DNA from: Candidatus Sulfopaludibacter sp. SbA3
GTDB lineage: Bacteria > Acidobacteriota > Terriglobia > 20CM-2-55-15
DNA: 6,969 bases
Assembly (NCBI GenBank): GCA_945861845.1
Contig: CAMAWS010000171.1
Span: 1 to 6,969, forward strand
Direction: 5' to 3'
Part shown: piece after piece, positions 4,893 through 6,969 of the stretch
Position numbering within the stretch: the stretch's first letter is position 1
Layout: each line of letters starts with the position of its first letter
Notes under the pieces: model-generated
The model's input: the letters and a program-made list of their open reading frames with translations, nothing else
What the model was told of the DNA's origin: nothing
Database searches by the model: none
Program-made: the position numbers and the translations under genes

Positions 4893-6407
4893 CTAGCGCG
4901 GCGTCTCGCAGGTATAGTTCGCGGCGTCGTCAGTGCTTCCCGATCCATCGTAAGTAGCGACTTGCGGGTACCGACACAGGAGCCGCGTACCAACCGCTTT
5001 GCCGTCTCTCACACGTTTCCCAATGATTGTGTCAGGTGCCTTTTGAGTCTGGATCCATCGCTCCAGTTCGCTGACCATATTAAATTCGCCACGGTCTTCA
5101 CAATGGGTCATCCCGGGAACCATGAAGAGGCGCACGGAGTCGCGCGCTTTTTCCGCGCCTATCGTCTGCACAACCCTGTTGTAATAGTCGATCGAGATAC
5201 CGGGAATGGTGGTCCCATCGCTCCAGCCCTCGTAGAAGAGAAGCTTTCCGCCTCGATTGACGAATTCTCGAATATCCGGATTGTTGGCGTTCAGCAGGAG
5301 ATTTTCCGGCGTTTCGCCCAGGGCAATGTCGCTATCGAAGTTGAATGGGCGGGTCCGAGGATGCCACGCCGGATCATCAAACACGAAGTACTTGCCCCAT
5401 TCCAGTGCGTAGTCGAAGGGTTCCTGAGCCGCCGTCGAAGCAAAGGTGAGTTCGCTTCCGGGCATGGGAGGAAAGTAGAGCTGCTCTCCGGTGCGCGGGT
5501 TCGATGGCCCGGCATAGATCCTTCGCAGCGCCTCCACCTGCGGCTGGGTCAGGCATGACGGGCCGTCGCCGGCGCGGCACTGCAGCACAGCAGGATCGAA
5601 CTTGCACTGCCTTGGATCTTCAATCTCGCGATTCCGCACGCCGTCCAGCGCGTCGCACGCGTTCATCACGGCGTTGTGGATCATTTCAAACTTTTCCGAA
5701 GGGATGAAGCCGGCTTCTTCCTTGTGGACGGCATCCCAGGCCCACAACTGCCACACGCGGTGACGCGACATGTGGGACTGTCCTGTTATGGCGACGGCGT
5801 CATAGTCGCCCGGATAACGCTGGATTGCGTTCTGAGCCGATTGGGCGCCGGTTCCGCAGCCGTCAACAAACGACAGCTTTGGACCCTGCCCATAATAAGC
5901 CGCGAGGATCGCTTTCGCCTGGACGTTCATCTCATGAGCGGCCCGGTAACCGAAATCAATCACTTTCTCCGGGTGGCTCAACGCGTAGCTGGAGTCGCCG
6001 GTATGGCCCCCATCGGTACCAGCCGTCGCAAAACCGCTTTTCAACGTGGCGGCCATCGCCGGAAGCGGAATCGATCCTCCCATACCGCCAGTGCCTCGAC
6101 CCTGAAAGTAACCATTCCATCCCTGGGCCGGCAGCCAGACCTCCATCTTGATATCGGAGTCGCTACTCGGTCTGAGAGTCGCGGTTATGCGGCAGAAAGC
6201 CGGCATGCTTCGGAATGCCGCCTCCTGGTTTCCGGCAGGTGCGACGTATTTGTCCGCCGCTACAGACTGCGCCGACGTAATCGTCGTATTCGGCAGCGAA
6301 AGAGAAACTAGACTTTCGCACGGCACGGCCGCTATGGATATCGAGCTGAAAAGCGTCATCGCGCCTAGAACGGCACGCGGAGTGAATGGTCTTTTTCTCA
6401 TCATCAT
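4893..6407 (-). CDS. Exported tannase/feruloyl esterase family protein lacking the catalytic Ser
   Basis: Protein of 504 aa, normal length for the bacterial tannase/feruloyl-esterase family (alpha/beta hydrolases that cleave esters of gallic or hydroxycinnamic acids). Residues 1-27 form a Sec signal peptide (MMMRKRPFTPRAVLGAM, then a hydrophobic run ending SIAA), so it acts outside the cytoplasmic membrane. Family landmarks include YFQGRGTGGMGGS (100-112), ATAGTDGGHTG (127-137) and RYPGDYDAVAITG (197-209). A lid segment with a calcium-site-like CDALDG is at 251-256. EGWSDGTTIPG carries Asp397, and FMVPGMTHC carries His435-Cys436. The family signature is Cys-Ser, Asp, His-Cys. Here the elbow reads DGCGTGAQ, with Cys184 followed by Gly185 (codon GGA, 5855-5853), so the nucleophile is missing. 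The frame is otherwise intact, so this is not ordinary decay. Ester hydrolysis is doubtful; binding or altered chemistry is possible. ATG 6407 is chosen for its AGGAGG; 6404 and 6401 are alternatives. Confidence 0.88.
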   Translation of the reverse strand: MMMRKRPFTPRAVLGAMTLFSSISIAAVPCESLVSLSLPNTTITSAQSVAADKYVAPAGNQEAAFRSMPAFCRITATLRPSSDSDIKMEVWLPAQGWNGYFQGRGTGGMGGSIPLPAMAATLKSGFATAGTDGGHTGDSSYALSHPEKVIDFGYRAAHEMNVQAKAILAAYYGQGPKLSFVDGCGTGAQSAQNAIQRYPGDYDAVAITGQSHMSRHRVWQLWAWDAVHKEEAGFIPSEKFEMIHNAVMNACDALDGVRNREIEDPRQCKFDPAVLQCRAGDGPSCLTQPQVEALRRIYAGPSNPRTGEQLYFPPMPGSELTFASTAAQEPFDYALEWGKYFVFDDPAWHPRTRPFNFDSDIALGETPENLLLNANNPDIREFVNRGGKLLFYEGWSDGTTIPGISIDYYNRVVQTIGAEKARDSVRLFMVPGMTHCEDRGEFNMVSELERWIQTQKAPDTIIGKRVRDGKAVGTRLLCRYPQVATYDGSGSTDDAANYTCETPR

Positions 6408-6413
6408 GGTTCG

Positions 6414-6419
6414 CCTCCT
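6414..6419 (-). promoter_or_regulatory. Strong ribosome binding site of the tannase-family gene
   Basis: AGGAGG lies 6 nt before ATG 6407, 9 nt before 6404 and 12 nt before 6401. Three consecutive ATG codons follow, and the spacing favours the first or second. This gene therefore uses a classical Shine-Dalgarno, unlike the kinase, yajQ and DUF983 genes in the same window. Confidence 0.8.
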
Positions 6420-6447
6420 GAGTCGTGTCTTTTCAAAGCAGGAAGTT

Positions 6448-6495
6448 CGGTTGAATAAAAAAGGGACGCACGTGCGTCCCTTTTTTATTCAACCG
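6448..6495. terminator. Perfect 48-bp palindromic bidirectional terminator
   Basis: Two exact 24-bp arms (6448-6471 and 6472-6495) meet at a central CACGTG with no spacer. In RNA the core is a GGGACGC stem with an ACGT loop, flanked by six A on one side and six T on the other. Because of the symmetry, this gives a classical intrinsic terminator in both directions. The TAA stop of the minus-strand LolA-like gene (6498-6496) directly abuts it, so it should end that transcript. The start of the tannase-family gene is only 40 bp downstream. Confidence 0.92.
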
Positions 6496-6969
6496 TTACT
6501 GTCCCTGTGGCCTTCCCGCCGGCTTTGCAAACCGGTTCGCATCCAACGTCGGGTTCGTTTCCACCTTCTCCACGGTAATGACCATGGATTCGGCCGGGCT
6601 GATGCCGACCGTGCTCACTCGGAAAGGTATCTTCACTCCGCCTGAGGGGCGGTAATCCTCGTAGTCGGTCTGAATTGTGTAATCCCCGATGACGTTCCGG
6701 ACCACTACGGTTTTGCGCACCAGCAAACCGTTCTGCACATCGAAATAAAGGTCCTCGGGTGTATCTCCCGCAGGCATGCCGGCAAGGTGGTACGCGTCGC
6801 GGTCGTTCACGCGCTCGATTCCCTGTACCGTGAGTTGCGGATACTGCTGCTTCAAGTTGAGCGGTTCGTAGAAATCCGCGTTCCGGCGAACGCGAGCGAG
6901 CGGGGGCAATGGCGCATTATTGGGGCCGGTAGCTTCGATAACAGTCCCGTTTGCAGCCTGAAGCCAGGC
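6496..6969 (-). CDS. LolA-like domain protein, C-terminal part (5' end outside window)
   Basis: The frame is open from the window edge to TAA at 6498-6496, giving the last 157 residues; the start lies beyond 6969. The visible part reads WLQAANGTVIEATG, then LNLKQQYPQLTVQGIERVND, AYHLAGMPAGDTPEDLYFD, NGLLVRKT, DYTIQTDYEDYRPSGGVKIP and a Gly/Gln-rich end. This is the antiparallel beta pattern of LolA/outer-membrane-lipoprotein-sorting-like domains: product/dissociation of a lyFD..tGLLvR strand pair followed by a G-x-KiPf strand. In acidobacteria I recall such domains at the C-terminus of secreted c-type cytochrome-like proteins, but no haem motif (CxxCH) is visible here. The N-terminal domain and the cell location therefore cannot be stated. 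TTG at 6909 is not a likely start because similar sequence continues upstream of it. The gene ends directly at the palindromic terminator. Confidence 0.7.
   Translation of the reverse strand, partial: AWLQAANGTVIEATGPNNAPLPPLARVRRNADFYEPLNLKQQYPQLTVQGIERVNDRDAYHLAGMPAGDTPEDLYFDVQNGLLVRKTVVVRNVIGDYTIQTDYEDYRPSGGVKIPFRVSTVGISPAESMVITVEKVETNPTLDANRFAKPAGRPQGQ

Noticed and set aside
5676..6311. 211-codon open frame on the plus strand inside the tannase-family gene
   Set aside because: It is a shadow of a clearly conserved minus-strand gene, with an Arg-rich product of low plausibility.
4893..6407. Tannase-family gene as a pseudogene
   Set aside because: There is no frameshift or premature stop, length is normal, and the signal peptide, Asp, His-Cys and RBS are retained; only the nucleophile position is changed.
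6496..6909. TTG at 6909 as the start of the LolA-like protein
   Set aside because: The frame remains open to the window edge with plausible protein sequence, so the gene is better described as 5'-truncated by the window.
1..6969. CRISPR, tRNA, rRNA, transposase or defence system
   Set aside because: No direct-repeat array, cloverleaf, ribosomal RNA sequence or mobile-element protein was seen on either strand.

Overview
The window reads like a piece of a moderately GC-rich soil-type bacterial chromosome, most likely Acidobacteriota (Solibacter/Bryobacter-like). This is inference from three things: the style of the NtrY/NtrX-like pair, a 'GGGGCTTTAACCCCG / CGGGGCTAAAGCCC' hairpin repeat of a kind I associate with acidobacterial genomes, and the combination of a tannase-family protein with a LolA-like domain protein at the right. 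No phage, transposase, CRISPR, tRNA or rRNA sequence was seen.

Left block (+ strand, 124-3515): a membrane sensor histidine kinase of the NtrY type and a sigma-54-dependent response regulator of the NtrX type. The two genes overlap by 52 bp, so they are surely one transcriptional and translational unit. The kinase would sense an envelope or redox/nitrogen-type signal through a periplasmic domain of about 155 residues. It would phosphorylate Asp52 of the regulator, which activates sigma-54 promoters elsewhere. Bases 1-63 may hold the last codons of an upstream gene.

Centre (3516-4892): a long, nearly perfect hairpin repeat separates the regulator from a convergent yajQ gene (nucleotide-binding, c-di-GMP effector family). 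yajQ is divergent from a DUF983 membrane zinc-ribbon protein with only 12 bp between the two start codons. That gap and its edges contain two opposed -10-like hexamers and a perfect palindrome, which suggests leaderless mRNAs. After DUF983 come two tiny open frames with signal-peptide-like N-termini (70 and 33 codons). The second ends in a perfect 16-bp-stem hairpin whose loop is its own stop codon.

Right block (- strand, 6969-4893): the 3' part of a LolA-like domain protein, a perfect 48-bp palindromic bidirectional terminator, then an exported tannase/feruloyl-esterase-family protein. The tannase keeps the Asp and His-Cys of the family CS-D-HC catalytic signature, but has Gly where the nucleophilic Ser should be (Cys184-Gly185). 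It may be a pseudo-enzyme or use different chemistry.

No complete new system is evident. The items most worth following are the nucleophile-less tannase homologue, the compact divergent leaderless-type promoter, and the three different inverted repeats at gene ends.
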